Shown: positions 25,122 to 35,252 of the stretch, piece after piece
Layout: every line of letters begins with the position of its first letter
Numbering within the stretch: the first letter of the stretch is position 1
Assembly: GCF_002286975.1 (NCBI RefSeq)
Contig: NZ_NSKB01000007.1
Coordinates: forward strand, 62,001 to 126,000
DNA length: 64,000 nucleotides
DNA from: Halomonas salipaludis
GTDB lineage: Bacteria > Pseudomonadota > Gammaproteobacteria > Pseudomonadales > Halomonadaceae
Direction: 5' to 3'
The notes under the pieces: generated by a model
Database searches by the model: none
What the model was told of the DNA's origin: nothing
Seen by the model: the letters and a program-made list of their open reading frames with translations, nothing else
Made by a program: the position numbers and the translations under genes

Positions 25122-26642
25122 ATGGAATTCACTGTTCAGACGGCCAATCCGGCCAAGGTCGAGACGGCCTGTCTCGTGGTACCGGTATTCAAGGACGGCG
25201 ACCTGCTGCCAGCTGCAGCCAAGCTCGACGATGCCAGCGAGCGGCTGATTGGACAGCTGATCGAGCGCGGCGACTTCAGCGCCGGGCTCGGTAACGTGCA
25301 GATGATTCCCTTTGCCCCCGGCGTCAGCGGCGAACGCCTGCTACTGGTGGGCCTGGGCGAGCGCGACAAATGCAACGAGGCCGCCTTCCGCAAGGCGCTG
25401 GACGCCGCCTTCACCACCCTGGCCAAGCTGCCGGTGAGCGACGCCGCGGCGGCCTTCACCGATGTGCCAGTCGGCGAGCACGGCTGTGCCTGGAAGGCAC
25501 GCATGACCCTGGAAGCCGCCGAGCGCGCCATTTATCGCTTCGTCGAATTCAAGTCCGACCCGGCGCCCGCAGCCAAGCTCGAGCGCGTCATCCTACTGGT
25601 CGGCGATGGCCAAGACGCCGAGGCGGCCAAGCAGGGCGCGCGCCTCGGCGCCGCCATCGGTGCCGGCATCAACGTCACCCGCACCCTGGGCAACCTGCCG
25701 GGCAACGTGTGTACCCCGCGTTACCTGGCCGAGCAGGCCGAGGCGCTGGGCAAGGGCTCCGGCGGCGCACTTGAGGTCGAGATCCTCGACGAAGAGGCGC
25801 TGGAAGCGTTGGGTGCCGGCTCGCTGCTGTCGGTGGGACGCGGTAGCGCCGAGCCTACGCGGCTGATCGTCATGAAGTACCAGGGCGCCGACAATCCCGA
25901 CGATGCCCCCCATGTGCTGGTCGGCAAGGGTATCACCTTCGACACCGGCGGCATCTCGCTCAAGCCCGGCGAAAACATGGACGAGATGAAGTTCGACATG
26001 TGCGGCGCAGCCAGCGTGTTCGGCACCGTCAACGCGGTGCTGGCGCTCCGCCCCAGGATCAACCTGGTGGCGATCGTCGCCGCCGCCGAGAACATGCCCG
26101 ACGGCAAGGCCACCAAGCCCGGCGACATCATCAAGACCCTCAAGGGCCTCTCCGTCGAGGTACTCAATACCGACGCCGAAGGGCGCCTGGTACTGTGCGA
26201 CGCCCTGACCTACGCCGAGCGCTTCCAGCCCGCCAGCGTGGTGGATATCGCCACCCTCACCGGTGCCGCCATCATCGCCCTGGGCCACCACGCCACCGGC
26301 CTGCTGTCCAACGACGACGACCTGGCGCTGGACCTGCTCGAGGCCGGCGAGACCGCCTGGGATCGCGCCTGGCACCTGCCGCTGTGGGACGAGTATCAGG
26401 AGCAGCTCGACTCCAACTTTGCCGACCTGGCCAACATCGGCGGGCGCCCGGCGGGCACCATCACCGCGGCCTGCTTCCTGTCACGCTTCGCCGACAAGTT
26501 CCCCTGGGCGCATCTCGACATTGCCGGCACCGCCTGGAGTTCCGGCAAGCAGAAAGGCGCCAGCGGCCGCCCGGTGGGCCTGCTGACCCAGTACTTGCTC
26601 GATCGCGAAGCCGACGCCGAGGTCGAAACCGACGCCGAGTGA
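25122..26642 (+). CDS. pepA: Cytosol (leucyl) aminopeptidase PepA
   Basis: Dimetal M17 aminopeptidase; in E. coli it also binds DNA for cer/Xer recombination and carAB control. The 506-residue protein has an N-terminal domain (1-165) and the catalytic domain with VGKGITFDTGGISLKPGENM (about 267-286, catalytic Lys and metal Asp) and NTDAEGRLVL (about 348, metal ligands and catalytic Arg). TGGAGACGTC precedes the ATG at 25122; the longer frame overlaps lptF. A strong terminator follows. Confidence 0.97.
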   Translation: MEFTVQTANPAKVETACLVVPVFKDGDLLPAAAKLDDASERLIGQLIERGDFSAGLGNVQMIPFAPGVSGERLLLVGLGERDKCNEAAFRKALDAAFTTLAKLPVSDAAAAFTDVPVGEHGCAWKARMTLEAAERAIYRFVEFKSDPAPAAKLERVILLVGDGQDAEAAKQGARLGAAIGAGINVTRTLGNLPGNVCTPRYLAEQAEALGKGSGGALEVEILDEEALEALGAGSLLSVGRGSAEPTRLIVMKYQGADNPDDAPHVLVGKGITFDTGGISLKPGENMDEMKFDMCGAASVFGTVNAVLALRPRINLVAIVAAAENMPDGKATKPGDIIKTLKGLSVEVLNTDAEGRLVLCDALTYAERFQPASVVDIATLTGAAIIALGHHATGLLSNDDDLALDLLEAGETAWDRAWHLPLWDEYQEQLDSNFADLANIGGRPAGTITAACFLSRFADKFPWAHLDIAGTAWSSGKQKGASGRPVGLLTQYLLDREADAEVETDAE

Positions 26643-26715
26643 TGCCTGAGCTTCCCAGGGGGTTGCCTTTTTTGCGCGGCGACTTTCTCATGGGAGGCCT
26701 GACATGCTTTCACGC

Positions 26716-26741
26716 ACCGAGTCGCCCACGCGACTCGGTGT
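26716..26741 (+). terminator. Terminator downstream of pepA
   Basis: CACCGAGTCGC and GCGACTCGGTG form a perfect 11-bp stem with a 4-base loop, followed by TTCCTGTAT. It lies 74 bases after the pepA stop and 57 bases before ilvE. Confidence 0.75.
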
Positions 26742-26797
26742 TCCTGTATCACCCTGAGGCCATTGCCGCGCCCCAGGGGTAGCGGAGACCCTTTGCC

Positions 26798-27895
26798 GTG
26801 CCCACTGCAAGCTTTGCCCAACTGCCCAACGCCCAACCCACGGCGGACATCATTCGCAAGGACATCCTTGCCAACCCTGGTTTTGGCCGCTATTTCAGCG
26901 ACCATATGGCGCATATCCGCTGGACCCTCGATGCCGGCTGGCACGGCCACGAGGTGCGCCCCTACGGTCCGCTGACCCTCGACCCCGCCGCTGCGGTGCT
27001 GCACTACGGCCAGGAGATCTTCGAGGGCATCAAGGCCTACCGCCACGCCGACGGCTCGGTGTGGACCTTCCGCCCCGAAAAGAACGCCGAGCGCTTCCGC
27101 CGCAGCGCACGCCGGCTGGCGCTGCCTGAGCTCTCCGACGAGGACTTCATCGGCTCGCTCAAGGCGCTGCTCGCCCAGGACCATGAGTGGGTACCGACAC
27201 CGGCCAGCGAAGCCGACGAGTGCAGCCTCTACCTGCGCCCGTTCATGATCGCCAGCGAGACCTTCCTCGGCGTGCGCCCCTCCCACGAGGTCGACTACTA
27301 CGTGATCGCCTCGCCGGCAGCGGCCTACTTCAAGGGCGGCGTCGAGCCGGTGTCGATCTGGCTGTCGGCCAACTACAAGCGCGCCGCCGCCGGCGGCACC
27401 GGCTTCGCCAAGTGCGGCGGCAACTACGCCGCCTCGCTGGCCGCCCAGAAGGAAGCCGAGGCCCACGGCTGCGGCCAGGTCGCCTTCCTCGACGCCGCCG
27501 AGAACAAGTGGATCGAAGAGCTGGGCGGCATGAACCTGTTCTTCGTGTTCAAGGACGGCCGTATCGTCACCCCCAAGCTGACCGGCACCATCCTCGAGGG
27601 CGTGACCCGCGACTCGGTGCTGACCCTGGCCCGCGACGCCGGCCTGCAGCCGGAAGAGCGCCATATCAGCATCGACGAGTGGCGCGATGGCGCCGCCTCC
27701 GGCGAGATCACCGAGGTCTTCGCCTGCGGCACCGCCGCGGTGATCACCCCGGTGGGCGAGCTGGTCGGCGAGGACGAGCGCATCCGCTGCCAGCCCAGCG
27801 ACAACCCGGTGGCCAAGCAGATCCGCCGCACCCTGCTCGACCTGCAGTACGGCCGCGCCGAGGACACCCACGGCTGGCTGACCCGGCTGGTGTAA
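26798..27895 (+). CDS. ilvE: Branched-chain amino acid aminotransferase
   Basis: PLP enzyme of fold type IV that interconverts leucine, isoleucine and valine with their keto acids. The 365-residue length and features match the longer (type II) IlvE branch: HYGQEIFEGIKAYRH (about 68), YLRPFMIASE (about 145), the PLP lysine in GTGFAKCGGNYAAS (about 205), ELGGMNLFFVF (about 241) and EVFACGTAAVITPVG (about 306). The start is GTG, behind AGCGGAGACC. It sits between pepA and holC-valS, which are usually contiguous in related bacteria. Confidence 0.95.
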   Translation: MPTASFAQLPNAQPTADIIRKDILANPGFGRYFSDHMAHIRWTLDAGWHGHEVRPYGPLTLDPAAAVLHYGQEIFEGIKAYRHADGSVWTFRPEKNAERFRRSARRLALPELSDEDFIGSLKALLAQDHEWVPTPASEADECSLYLRPFMIASETFLGVRPSHEVDYYVIASPAAAYFKGGVEPVSIWLSANYKRAAAGGTGFAKCGGNYAASLAAQKEAEAHGCGQVAFLDAAENKWIEELGGMNLFFVFKDGRIVTPKLTGTILEGVTRDSVLTLARDAGLQPEERHISIDEWRDGAASGEITEVFACGTAAVITPVGELVGEDERIRCQPSDNPVAKQIRRTLLDLQYGRAEDTHGWLTRLV

Positions 27896-27938
27896 TAGCA
27901 GCTCTCACAGCGGTTACGCCCCCCACCGACGTGGCGGG

Positions 27939-28100
27939 GCGCCGCCGGGCGGGTCGTAGCGGAGGTTTGCGCCATGGGTGAGGAGGATTCCTCCGAACGG
28001 GCTGGCCATGGATGGCCAGCCCCGGTCCTGCAAGCGGAGCAGGATGCGAGAGCGAAGCAGGGCGCAAGTAGTGCCCCCTCGTCGGCCCTGTCGCCGGGTG
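27939..28100 (+). repeat. Structured intergenic repeat element, long copy B
   Basis: Second long copy, in the ilvE-holC gap and in the same orientation as copy A. TTGCGCC (27967-27973) pairs with GGCGCAA (28061-28067) where copy A has TTTTGCC/GGCAAAA. The first inner hairpin is GGAGGA/TCCTCC (27982-27994) where copy A has GGAGCA/TGCTCC. The second is a perfect GCTGGCCAT/ATGGCCAGC (28001-28020), and the third TCCTGC/GCAGGA (28026-28044) is conserved. The right arm is shortened relative to copy A. Confidence 0.85.
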
Positions 28101-28147
28101 AACCCCAGCCCTCGGCGTCACAATCAGCACACCTTTTGGCGAGCCGT

Positions 28148-28603
28148 ATGACACAGGTTGATTTCTACGTCCTACCCGACACCACGCTGGAGGCCCGGCT
28201 GGCCTTCGCCTGCCGGCTCACCGAGACCATCCAGCGCAAGGGCTACCGCCTGCACCTGCACGCCGAGGATGAGGCCATGGCCCGTCAGCTCGACGAGCTG
28301 CTGTGGACCTTCCGCCCCGACGCCTACGTGCCCCACGCCCTGGCCGGCAGCGAGATGGCCAGCCAGGTGCCGGTGGTGATCGGCTGGCAGGGGCCGCCGG
28401 ATCCCGCCGAGGAGCACCCCCAGGCGATGCTCAACCTGCATCCCGAGATCCCCGAATGGTTCTCGCGCTTCGAACGAGTCGCCGAGATCATCAACCAGCA
28501 CCAGGAGGTGCTGAGGGCCAAGCGCGCCTGCTGGAAGACCTACAAGGACCGCGGCTACCCGGTCAAGGCGCACCAGTTGGCGGGGCAAGAGGGTCGAGGG
28601 TGA
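28148..28603 (+). CDS. holC: DNA polymerase III chi subunit
   Basis: Chi links the clamp loader (through psi) to SSB on the lagging strand. The 151-residue protein has the HolC pattern: VDFYVLPDTTLEARLAFACR at the start, HLHAEDEAMARQLDELLWTF near residue 38 and MLNLHPEIPEWFSRFERVAE near 95. The ATG at 28148 is chosen because the longer open frame upstream is made of repeat copy B sequence. holC upstream of valS is the standard order in gammaproteobacteria. Confidence 0.95.
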   Translation: MTQVDFYVLPDTTLEARLAFACRLTETIQRKGYRLHLHAEDEAMARQLDELLWTFRPDAYVPHALAGSEMASQVPVVIGWQGPPDPAEEHPQAMLNLHPEIPEWFSRFERVAEIINQHQEVLRAKRACWKTYKDRGYPVKAHQLAGQEGRG

Positions 28604-28660
28604 CGGTTGCGACTATTCAGCGTGGCTAACTATCGCGGTTACCCCCTGCCTTGTGACGCT

Positions 28661-28776
28661 CGGGGCTGATCCGTCGACAGGTCTTCGCGGAGGCGCTGTA
28701 AACCATCCATGGGCGCTACCGATGCCATCCCTGGCATCGGAACCTCCGCTACGACCTGTCCCCGGCGCCCCCCGCG
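28661..28776 (-). repeat. Structured intergenic repeat element, compact copy C (inverted)
   Basis: Fills much of the 321-base gap between holC and valS. The 18-bp end arms at 28676-28693 and 28743-28760 match as an inverted repeat at 16 positions or nearly so. The flanking sequences correspond to the ends of copies A and B in inverse orientation. The three-hairpin core is absent and replaced by a perfect palindrome, CCGATGCCA/TGGCATCGG, at 28719-28740. Confidence 0.8.
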
Positions 28777-28808
28777 CAGCGTAGTCGCCTCATCCCTCGG
28801 CTACCAGG

Positions 28809-28838
28809 CTGACGCCTAGCGCCTCATCGCGCTATAAT
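28809..28838 (+). promoter_or_regulatory. Sigma-70 promoter of valS
   Basis: A perfect TATAAT (28833-28838) lies 18 bases after CTGACG (four of six matches to TTGACA). It is 86 bases before the valS ATG and just after repeat copy C, so valS can be transcribed independently of holC. Confidence 0.6.
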
Positions 28839-28924
28839 CGTGGCCATTTTTCGCACGCCTCGACGATTTCCTGCCGCCCGGCGCCACGCCCCGGCGGCGA
28901 CCATTTCTGGACCCGGAACGCCCC

Positions 28925-31774
28925 ATGGACAAGACCTACCAACCCGAGCAGATCGAATCCCGCTGGTACCAGCGCTGGGAAGCCGACGGCCGCTTCGCGC
29001 CGTCCGGCCAAGGCGAGCCCTACGCGATCATGATCCCGCCGCCCAACGTCACCGGCAGCCTGCATATGGGTCATGCGTTCCAGGACACCATCATGGACAC
29101 CCTGATCCGCTGGCGGCGGATGCAGGGTCACAACACCCTGTGGCAGGTGGGCACCGACCACGCCGGTATCGCCACCCAGATGCTGGTCGAGCGCAAGGTC
29201 GCCGCCGAAGAGGGCAAGACCCGCCACGACCTGGGCCGCGACGCCTTTATCGACAAGGTGTGGGAGTGGAAGCACGAGTCCGGCGGGCACATCACCCGCC
29301 AGCTGCGCCGCATGGGCGCCAGCGTCGACTGGAGCCGCGAGCGTTTCACCATGGACGACGGCTTCTACAAGGCGGTCCAGGAAACCTTCGTGCGCCTCTA
29401 TGAAGAGGACCTAATCTACCGCGGCAAGCGGCTGGTCAACTGGGACCCCACCCTGCACACCGCGATCTCCGACCTCGAGGTGGAGAACCGCGACCAGCAG
29501 GGCCAGTTCTGGCACTTCCGCTACCCCCTGGCCGACGGTGTGACGACCGATGCCGGTCTCGATTACCTGGTCGTCGCCACCACCCGCCCCGAGACCCTGC
29601 TCGGCGACACCGGCGTGGCGGTGAACCCCGAGGACCCGCGCTACGCCTCGCTGGTCGGCAAGTACGTCGAACTGCCGCTGGTGGGGCGCCGGATTCCCAT
29701 CGTCGCCGACGAGCACGCCGACATGGAGAAGGGCTCCGGCTGCGTGAAGATCACCCCCGCCCACGACTTCAACGACTACGAAGTGGGCCGCCGCCAGGGG
29801 CTGCCGCTGATCAACGTCTTCACCCAGGATGCGGCGATCCTTGCCCAGGCCGAAGCCTTCGACATCCAGGGCCGCCCGCTGCCCGATATCGACCCAAGCC
29901 TGCCCCAGGCCTATGCCGGCCTCGACCGCTTCGCGGCGCGCGAGCGGATCGTCGCCGACATGCAGGCCGCCGGGCTGCTCGAGCAGGTCGAGGCGGTCAA
30001 CAACACCCTGCCCTACGGCGACCGCAGCGGCGACGTCATCGAGCCGCTACTGACGGACCAGTGGTTCGTCGCCGTGGAGAGCCTGGCCAAACCGGCCATC
30101 GAGGCGGTGGAGAGCGGCGATATCCAGTTCGTGCCGAAGAACTACGAGAACATGTACTTCGCCTGGATGCGCGATCTGCAGGACTGGTGCATCTCGCGCC
30201 AGCTGTGGTGGGGCCACCGCATTCCCGCCTGGTACGACAGCGAGGGCAACGTCTACGTGGCCCGCAGCGAAGCCGAGGCTCGCAAGAAGCACGGCCTGGG
30301 TGACGAGATCGCCCTGACCCAGGACGACGACGTGCTCGACACCTGGTTCAGCTCGGGCCTGTGGACCTTCGGCACCTTGGGCTGGCCGGAGCAGACCCCA
30401 GAGCTGGCGACCTTCCACCCCTCCAGCGTGCTGGTCACCGGCTTCGATATCATCTTCTTCTGGGTCGCGCGGATGATCATGCTGACCCTCAAGTTCACCG
30501 GCGAGGTGCCCTTCAAGCAGGTCTACGTTCACGGCCTGGTGCGCGACGGCCAGGGCCAGAAGATGTCCAAGTCCAAGGGCAACGTGCTCGACCCCATCGA
30601 TCTGATCGACGGCATTACCCTGGATGACCTGCTCGAGAAGCGCACCGGCAACATGATGCAGCCGCAGAAGGCCAAGGCCATCGCCAAGGCGACCCGCGCC
30701 GAGTTCCCCGAGGGCATCGAACCCCACGGCACCGATGCGCTGCGCTTCACCTTCCTCTCCCAGGCCACCACCGGGCGCGACATCAAGTTCGACATGGGCC
30801 GCCTGGACGGCTACCGCAACTTCTGCAACAAGCTGTGGAACGCCTCGCGCTACGTGCTGATGAACGCCGAGGGTGAGGACTGCGGCGCAGCCGGTGGCGA
30901 CGTCGAGCTGTCGCTGGCCGATCGCTGGATCGTCTCGCGGCTGCAGCAGACCGAAGCCCAGGTCACCAAGGCGATGGAGGAGTTTCGCTTCGACCACGCC
31001 TCGCAAGCGCTCTACGACTTCGTCTGGAACGAGTACTGCGACTGGTACCTGGAGCTCTCCAAGCCAGTGCTATGGGATGACGCAGCGGCCTCCGAGGCCA
31101 AGCGCGGCACCCGGCGCACCCTGGTGCGCGTGCTCGAGGCGATCCTGCGCCTGGCCCACCCGATGATGCCCTACATCTCCGAGGAGATCTGGCAGCGCGT
31201 GGCACCCCTGGCCGGCAAGGCCGCTGGCGACGGTAGTGATTCGATCATGAACCAGCCCTGGCCGCAGCCGGAAGAGAGCAAGATCGACGAGCAGGCGACC
31301 CGCGATATCGAGTGGCTCAAGGGTGTGATCGTGGCGGTGCGTAATATCCGCGCCGAGATGAACATCGCCCCGGGCAAGCCGCTGGAGGTTCTGCTCACCA
31401 AGGGTGGCGACGCCGACCGCCAGCGCCTGGAAGCCAACCGCCCGTTCCTCGCCAAGCTGGCCAAGCTGGAGAGCGTCAGCTGGCTCGACGACCCGGCTCA
31501 GGCGCCCCTCTCGGCCACCCAGCTGGTCGGCGAAATGGAAGTGCTGGTGCCGATGGCCGACCTGATCGACAAGGACACCGAGCTCGCCCGCTTGGCCAAG
31601 GAGATCGACAAGCAGGACAAGCTGATCGGTGGCATCGAGAAGAAGCTCGGCAACGAGGGCTTCATCGCCAAGGCGCCGGAGGCGGTGGTGGAGAAGGAGC
31701 GCGGCAAGCTGGCCGACTTCCAGGCCGCGCGCCGGCTGCTGGTCGAGCAGCGCGACAAGATCGCCGCGCTCTGA
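28925..31774 (+). CDS. valS: Valine--tRNA ligase
   Basis: Class I aminoacyl-tRNA synthetase of 949 residues. [13 protein letters not shown] (about 40, HIGH motif) and [14 protein letters not shown] (about 544, KMSKS motif) are present, with the CP1 editing domain between them ([19 protein letters not shown] near 217). An anticodon-binding domain follows from about 660, and a C-terminal charged coiled coil at about 885-949, characteristic of ValRS. The stop is one base before the next ATG (31776), though the next gene belongs functionally to a different pathway. Confidence 0.98.
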   Translation: MDKTYQPEQIESRWYQRWEADGRFAPSGQGEPYAIMIPPPNVTGSLHMGHAFQDTIMDTLIRWRRMQGHNTLWQVGTDHAGIATQMLVERKVAAEEGKTRHDLGRDAFIDKVWEWKHESGGHITRQLRRMGASVDWSRERFTMDDGFYKAVQETFVRLYEEDLIYRGKRLVNWDPTLHTAISDLEVENRDQQGQFWHFRYPLADGVTTDAGLDYLVVATTRPETLLGDTGVAVNPEDPRYASLVGKYVELPLVGRRIPIVADEHADMEKGSGCVKITPAHDFNDYEVGRRQGLPLINVFTQDAAILAQAEAFDIQGRPLPDIDPSLPQAYAGLDRFAARERIVADMQAAGLLEQVEAVNNTLPYGDRSGDVIEPLLTDQWFVAVESLAKPAIEAVESGDIQFVPKNYENMYFAWMRDLQDWCISRQLWWGHRIPAWYDSEGNVYVARSEAEARKKHGLGDEIALTQDDDVLDTWFSSGLWTFGTLGWPEQTPELATFHPSSVLVTGFDIIFFWVARMIMLTLKFTGEVPFKQVYVHGLVRDGQGQKMSKSKGNVLDPIDLIDGITLDDLLEKRTGNMMQPQKAKAIAKATRAEFPEGIEPHGTDALRFTFLSQATTGRDIKFDMGRLDGYRNFCNKLWNASRYVLMNAEGEDCGAAGGDVELSLADRWIVSRLQQTEAQVTKAMEEFRFDHASQALYDFVWNEYCDWYLELSKPVLWDDAAASEAKRGTRRTLVRVLEAILRLAHPMMPYISEEIWQRVAPLAGKAAGDGSDSIMNQPWPQPEESKIDEQATRDIEWLKGVIVAVRNIRAEMNIAPGKPLEVLLTKGGDADRQRLEANRPFLAKLAKLESVSWLDDPAQAPLSATQLVGEMEVLVPMADLIDKDTELARLAKEIDKQDKLIGGIEKKLGNEGFIAKAPEAVVEKERGKLADFQAARRLLVEQRDKIAAL

Positions 31775-31775
31775 G

Positions 31776-33240
<1,465 letters not shown>

Positions 33241-33242
<2 letters not shown>

Positions 33243-33256
33243 CCAAAAATCCGGAC
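33241..33256. promoter_or_regulatory. Activator site 2, half-conserved
   Basis: GACCA-N6-CGGAC, with the same right half and core AAAATC as site 1, exactly 20 bp (about two helical turns) downstream of it. The left arm is degenerate. Confidence 0.45.
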
Positions 33257-33284
33257 AACAAATCTACTACCAAAGGCAAATATC

Positions 33285-33300
33285 GTCCGTTATTACGGAC
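33285..33300. promoter_or_regulatory. Activator site 3, GTCCG-N6-CGGAC
   Basis: Perfect arms GTCCG and CGGAC with a different 6-base spacer (TTATTA) from site 1. Conserved arms with a changed spacer support a protein-binding dyad. 44 bp after site 2 and about 66 bp before the sigma-54 promoter. Confidence 0.6.
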
Positions 33301-33365
33301 ATATACGCTTTTGGCGCGATTGACGAAATCTCGTAACTCCTTGTTTATCCACTATTCCTGATTGT

Positions 33366-33381
33366 TGGCACGAAGTCTGCA
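33366..33381 (+). promoter_or_regulatory. Sigma-54 (-24/-12) promoter
   Basis: TGGCAC-N5-CTGCA differs from the consensus TGGCAC-N5-TTGCA at one position, with the exact GG-to-GC spacing. It lies 68 bases before the dctP ATG and downstream of three dyads and a sigma-54 activator gene. Confidence 0.85.
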
Positions 33382-33448
33382 GTGTCACAGGCATACGTCG
33401 CCGTGCGGCGTTGTTGTCCAACAATAACGAAGCCAATCAGGAGCTATC

Positions 33449-34558
33449 ATGCCGTTCAACCGCCCTCTCACCTCGCTAGTCCGTCCCATCGCACTCGGTG
33501 TCACCACCGCCGCCGTGCTGGTGGGCGCCGGCCTGAGCAGCGCCCAGGCCCAGGAGCGCGTGCGCTGGCAGGTACCGATCGCCTTCCCCTCCCACCTGGT
33601 CGGCCTGAGTACGCCGGTGCGCTACCTCAGTGAATCCCTCGACGAAGTTTCCGGCGGCAATATCAACCTGCGCTACTACGAGCCGGGTGAACTGATCCCG
33701 CCGTTCGAGATTCTCGATGCGGTGTCCGAAGGCCGCTACGACGCCGGCTTCACCTGGGTCGGCTACGACCAGGGCAGTATCCCGTCACTACCACTGTTCG
33801 CCGGCGCCCCGTTCGGCATGGAGCCACCGGCCTACCTGGCCTGGCACTACTTCGGCGGCGGCCGCGAGCTACTCGAGGAGATCTACGACGACTATAACGT
33901 CCACCCGCTGCTGTGCAGCATGATCGGCCCCGAGGCCGCCGGCTGGTTCGCCGAACCCCTCGAAGATCTCGACCAGATCGACGGTCTGCGCATCCGCTTT
34001 GCCGGCATCGGTGGCCAGGTACTCGAGCGCCTCGGCGCCTCGGTGACCATGATCCCGGGCGGCGAGCTCTACCAAGCCATGGAGCGCGGCACCATCGACG
34101 CCATGGAGTTCTCGGCACCGGCGGTGGATCGCATCCTGGGCATGCAGGAGATCGTCCAGAACTACGTGCTGCCGGGCTGGCACCAGACCTTCACCACCGC
34201 CCACCTGCTGGTCAACAAGGAGAGCTGGGAGTCCCTCGAGCCGCAGACCCGCGCGCAGATCGACATGGGTTGCCGTGCCGCTACGCTCTACGGCTACTCG
34301 GAAAGCGAGATCGAGAACCCCAAGGCACTGCGCGACTTCGAGGAAGAGGGCGTCAACGCCCAGGTGCTGCCGGATGAAATCCTCCATGAACTGCGCCGCG
34401 TGACCAATGAGGTGCAGGAGGAGATCGCCGCCGAGGACGAGATGTTCGGTCGCGTGCTCGAGAGCCAGCAGGACTTCATGCGGCTGCATGGCAACTGGCA
34501 CGTCAAGGGCCATCTGCCGCGCTCCTACTACGCGCCGGAAGAGATCGGCAGCGACTGA
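33449..34558 (+). CDS. dctP: TRAP transporter substrate-binding protein (DctP/TakP type)
   Basis: Periplasmic receptor of 369 residues with a signal peptide (IALGVTTAAVLVGAGLSSAQAQ, here residues 14-35). The mature part has the TRAP receptor fold: VRWQVPIAFPSHL, YYEPGELIPPFEILDAVSEG (about 76), IDGLRIRFAGIGGQVLERLG (about 177) and MERGTIDAMEFSAPAVD (about 211, the conserved ligand-binding segment). The TakP-like features suggest a monocarboxylate such as a keto or hydroxy acid. The operon partners bdhA and aacS point to 3-hydroxybutyrate or acetoacetate as ligand (inference). AGGAGC lies before the ATG. Confidence 0.92.
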   Translation: MPFNRPLTSLVRPIALGVTTAAVLVGAGLSSAQAQERVRWQVPIAFPSHLVGLSTPVRYLSESLDEVSGGNINLRYYEPGELIPPFEILDAVSEGRYDAGFTWVGYDQGSIPSLPLFAGAPFGMEPPAYLAWHYFGGGRELLEEIYDDYNVHPLLCSMIGPEAAGWFAEPLEDLDQIDGLRIRFAGIGGQVLERLGASVTMIPGGELYQAMERGTIDAMEFSAPAVDRILGMQEIVQNYVLPGWHQTFTTAHLLVNKESWESLEPQTRAQIDMGCRAATLYGYSESEIENPKALRDFEEEGVNAQVLPDEILHELRRVTNEVQEEIAAEDEMFGRVLESQQDFMRLHGNWHVKGHLPRSYYAPEEIGSD

Positions 34559-34576
34559 TCCGCGCTTGTGATACCG

Positions 34577-34600
34577 CCACCGGTCGCCTGCGGCCGGTGG
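34577..34600 (+). other. Intercistronic hairpin between dctP and dctQ
   Basis: CCACCGG and CCGGTGG pair around a 10-base loop, 18 bases after the dctP stop. No T-run follows. Such hairpins commonly stabilise binding-protein mRNA relative to the membrane-subunit part of the transcript. Confidence 0.5.
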
Positions 34601-34634
34601 TTCGTGCTTGCCCCTTTCGCCACGGAGTGACCCG

Positions 34635-35237
34635 ATGAGCGTTCGTGAACAGGGGTCGGGGGATGGCGAACACGCCAAACTCGACCTGCCCACCAACCGC
34701 ATCAGCCATCTGCTCGACAGCGTCATACTGCAGCTGGGCAAGGCCGCCTCCTGGCTATGGCTGGCGACCCTGGCGGTGGTGCTGACCAATGTGGTCAACC
34801 GTTTCATCCTCGACCGCGGTTCGATCGCCCTGGAGGAGCTGTCCTGGCACTTCTTTGGCGCTGCCATGGTGCTGACCCTGGCCTACGCCGTGGTCACCGA
34901 CGACCATGTGCGGGTCGACGTGATCCGCGAGAAGATGACGCTACGCACCCAGGCGTGGATCGAGCTGCTGGCCATCGTGATTCTGCTGCTACCGATTCTC
35001 TATATCGTGCTGGTCGAGCTCTACCAGTACGGCTATCGCTCCTTCGAGCGCGGCGAGCGCTCCCAGGCCCCCAGCGGCCTGCCCTATCGCTTCATCATCA
35101 AGACCGTGATCCCCATCGGCCTGAGTCTGGTGGCCGTGGCCATCGTGTCCCGCGCGCTGCGCTGCAGCACGCTGCTATTCGGCTATCCACGGCGCTTTCT
35201 GAGTCCCGCCGAGCGCGACCAGCGTCCTTCTGACTGA
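34635..35237 (+). CDS. dctQ: TRAP transporter small permease subunit (DctQ)
   Basis: 200 residues with four hydrophobic helices (WLWLATLAVVLTNVVNRF, ELSWHFFGAAMVLTLAYAV, WIELLAIVILLLPILYIVLVEL in parts, VIPIGLSLVAVAIVSRAL), the standard DctQ layout. It contains the family stretch EELSWHFFGAAM followed by DDHVRVDV, as found between helices 2 and 3. The start at 34635 follows CACGGAGTGA. It pairs with DctM, 15 bases downstream. Confidence 0.9.
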   Translation: MSVREQGSGDGEHAKLDLPTNRISHLLDSVILQLGKAASWLWLATLAVVLTNVVNRFILDRGSIALEELSWHFFGAAMVLTLAYAVVTDDHVRVDVIREKMTLRTQAWIELLAIVILLLPILYIVLVELYQYGYRSFERGERSQAPSGLPYRFIIKTVIPIGLSLVAVAIVSRALRCSTLLFGYPRRFLSPAERDQRPSD

Positions 35238-35252
35238 ATCACGAGGTTGATC

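Noticed and set aside
27974..28147. N-terminal extension of HolC
   Set aside because: The open frame continues upstream of 28148 but consists of repeat copy B. HolC homology begins at MTQVDFYVLP.
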